Assembly: GCA_964530165.1 (NCBI GenBank)
Contig: CAZGYE010000302.1
Coordinates: 1 to 7,057 of the forward strand
From: CAZGYE01 sp964530165
GTDB lineage: Bacteria; Planctomycetota; Planctomycetia; Planctomycetales; Planctomycetaceae
Length of the DNA stretch: 7,057 nt
Direction: 5' to 3'
Shown: positions 5,886 to 7,057 of the stretch, in pieces
How the letters are laid out: each line of letters begins with the position of its first letter
How positions within the stretch are numbered: position 1 is the first letter of the stretch
The notes under the pieces: generated by a model
Databases searched by the model: none
The model's input: the letters and a program-made list of their open reading frames with translations, nothing else
Told to the model about the DNA's origin: nothing
Position numbers and translations under genes: made by a program

Positions 5886-5971
5886 GTTGAGAGTTCAGAG
5901 TTGAGAGTTGAGAGATTTCCACTTGAACCTGTCCATTTCACACTCTCAACTCTCAACTTTCCACTCTCAAC
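5886..5971. repeat. Heptamer-periodic tract forming a long inverted repeat
   Basis: The left half (5886-5913) is four tandem heptamers: GTTGAGA, GTTCAGA, GTTGAGA, GTTGAGA. After two bases (GA), the right half (5916-5971) keeps heptamer phase on the opposite strand. Its last four units are TCTCAAC, TCTCAAC, TTTCCAC, TCTCAAC, and its first four (TTTCCAC, TTGAACC, TGTCCAT, TTCACAC) are more degenerate. Units 5886-5913 and 5944-5971 are inverted copies matching at 25 of 28 positions around a 30-base centre. The tract overlaps the last codons of the histidine kinase and ends 10 bp before the antiporter start. Function is unknown; hairpin formation between the two genes is possible. Confidence 0.8.
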
Positions 5972-7057
5972 TGCTCTTCAGGCATCTCGGCCGGCCAAGA
6001 CACCGTGAACGTGGTTTCCTTTCCCGGCGTCGAATCGACCTGAATTCGGCCCCCGTGATTGGACACGATCCGCCAGCACTTCGAAAGCCCAAAACCAAGC
6101 CCCCGTCCCGCTTGTTTGCCGGCATAGAACGGATCGAACAGGTGTTCGCGATCCACGTCGCTCAGACCTCTGCCGCGATCGCCGACCACCAACAGCGCCA
6201 GCCGCCGGCCCGGCTGCTCGATCGACCGGGCCGTCACGGTAATCGGACCGCCGCCGTCCACTGCGTTCAGGCTGTTGCGAATCAGACTGCTGATGACAAC
6301 GGCCAGTTGCACGCGATCGGCCCAAATAGGCACGGTTTCGGTTGCGCGGATCTCGAAACGACACCCGCGAGAATGTGCTTCTTCCTCCAACGGGGCCAGC
6401 ACGTCGGTGACCACCTCGCCAAGGTCCAACAGTTCCGGTTCCGGCTTCGGCGGGCGGGCAAACAACATCAGGTCGCCGATCATGTCTCGAATCCGGTAAG
6501 CTTGCCCGCCGATCGTTTTCAGCGATTGCCGCTTGGAGGGATCGGTCTCCTTATTGAGCAGCAACTGAACTCGGCCGCTGATCGTTGCCAAGGGATTGTT
6601 AATTTCGTGCCCGGCGCCGGCTGCAAATTCCGCCAGTGCCTCAATCTTGGCCGTCTCAAGCCGATCTCGATGGTGTTCCGCGGATTCCGCCTTTTCCACG
6701 AGCATCGCCTGCAGAATAAGACGGGCGCTCAGACGCGACAACTCGACGACCATACTGGCATCTACCGACCGCCCGGGCTTTGAAAAGAGAATCGCCCCAC
6801 CAAGGAGAGGGCCCTCGTCACTGATTGGCACAATCTCGGCGGGTGGATCGGATTCGAGAATTTGATCGCCGAGCACCTTCATCGCGTCCGCAGCCGACCA
6901 TGCGGCAGGCTCGGTAAATTCACACGCAACCGCCCGGGGCGACTCTTCGTTGCGGGAAAGAGATCCGTGCAGCCGCTTTTCCCCGCAGCAGCGGACGGAA
7001 ACAAAGGCCGCTTCGGCGTCGGTTAACTCACGCCAGCCCTGCGACAATCGGCCCAGG
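5953..7057 (-). CDS. Soluble sensor histidine kinase (5' end outside window)
   Basis: This is the C-terminal 367 residues of a histidine protein kinase. The frame stays open to the window edge, and the first candidate start, a TTG at 7047, has no support, so the gene is treated as partial. Numbering from that TTG: residues about 15-118 look like a degenerate GAF-type sensory domain (LLGGAILFSKPG near 81-92). A coiled helix follows, then the H-box AGAGHEINNPLATI with phospho-acceptor His147. The ATP-binding domain has the N-box SSLIRNSLNAV (Asn258), G1 box GDRGRGLSD (289-297), F-box FDPFYAG (304-310) and G2 box GRGLGFGLS (314-322). No transmembrane segment is seen, so it is probably cytosolic. 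The GHEINNPL form resembles NtrB-like kinases. No response regulator is in view; it may lie upstream. The last residues (LRVES) and the stop are encoded by the heptamer tract. The antiporter follows on the same strand, so kinase and antiporter may share a transcript; a regulatory link is only a guess. Confidence 0.9.
   Translation of the reverse strand, partial: LGRLSQGWRELTDAEAAFVSVRCCGEKRLHGSLSRNEESPRAVACEFTEPAAWSAADAMKVLGDQILESDPPAEIVPISDEGPLLGGAILFSKPGRSVDASMVVELSRLSARLILQAMLVEKAESAEHHRDRLETAKIEALAEFAAGAGHEINNPLATISGRVQLLLNKETDPSKRQSLKTIGGQAYRIRDMIGDLMLFARPPKPEPELLDLGEVVTDVLAPLEEEAHSRGCRFEIRATETVPIWADRVQLAVVISSLIRNSLNAVDGGGPITVTARSIEQPGRRLALLVVGDRGRGLSDVDREHLFDPFYAGKQAGRGLGFGLSKCWRIVSNHGGRIQVDSTPGKETTFTVSWPAEMPEEQLRVES

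Noticed and set aside
5886..5971. CRISPR array or IS terminal inverted repeats
   Set aside because: Units are contiguous 7-mers without spacers, and there is no transposase or target-site duplication between or around the arms.

Overview
The window looks like a piece of a planctomycete chromosome, probably Pirellulales-like. This is inferred from the style of the FlgM-like protein (an N-terminal Gly-Pro / Val-His element), an NhaC-type antiporter carrying an extra N-terminal domain, weak or absent Shine-Dalgarno sites, GTG use, moderately high GC, and short tandem 7-8 bp repeats between genes. No rRNA, tRNA, CRISPR, insertion sequence or prophage was seen.

Layout. (1) Bases 1-155 are a leader ending in four tandem octamers (107-138), followed by a low-specificity L-threonine aldolase on the plus strand (156-1244). 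(2) Bases 1245-1506 are non-coding and hold a perfect 9-bp dyad just after the aldolase stop, a good sigma70-like promoter (1399-1428) and a leader hairpin. They lead into a two-gene plus-strand unit: a FlgM-type anti-sigma-28 factor (1507-1806) and a Fur-family metalloregulator (1828-2325). (3) Convergent to it, on the minus strand, is a DHDPS/N-acetylneuraminate-lyase-family aldolase (2380-3405). It is not a canonical DapA, and it ends in a Pro/Gly-rich linker plus an amphipathic helix that looks like a bacterial-microcompartment encapsulation peptide. (4) Bases 3406-3781 are non-coding, with a possible hairpin and a double GC-rich REP-like palindrome. (5) Also on the minus strand are an NhaC-family Na+/H+ antiporter with a signal-peptide-like N-terminus and an extra ~100-residue domain (3782-5875), and, upstream of it, the C-terminal part of a soluble histidine kinase whose 5' end lies outside the window (5953-7057). 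Between these two lies an 86-bp heptamer-periodic tract in two opposing halves. It encodes the last codons of the kinase and could fold into a long hairpin directly upstream of the antiporter start.

The genes do not form one pathway. The kinase and antiporter may be co-transcribed, as may flgM and the Fur-family gene; the threonine aldolase and the DHDPS-family aldolase look like separate units. The most interesting lead is the DHDPS-family aldolase with a probable microcompartment-targeting tail. Planctomycetes carry a microcompartment for L-fucose/L-rhamnose degradation in which lactaldehyde is the sequestered intermediate. A pyruvate-type aldolase releasing an aldehyde inside that shell is plausible but unproven, because no shell genes lie in this window.
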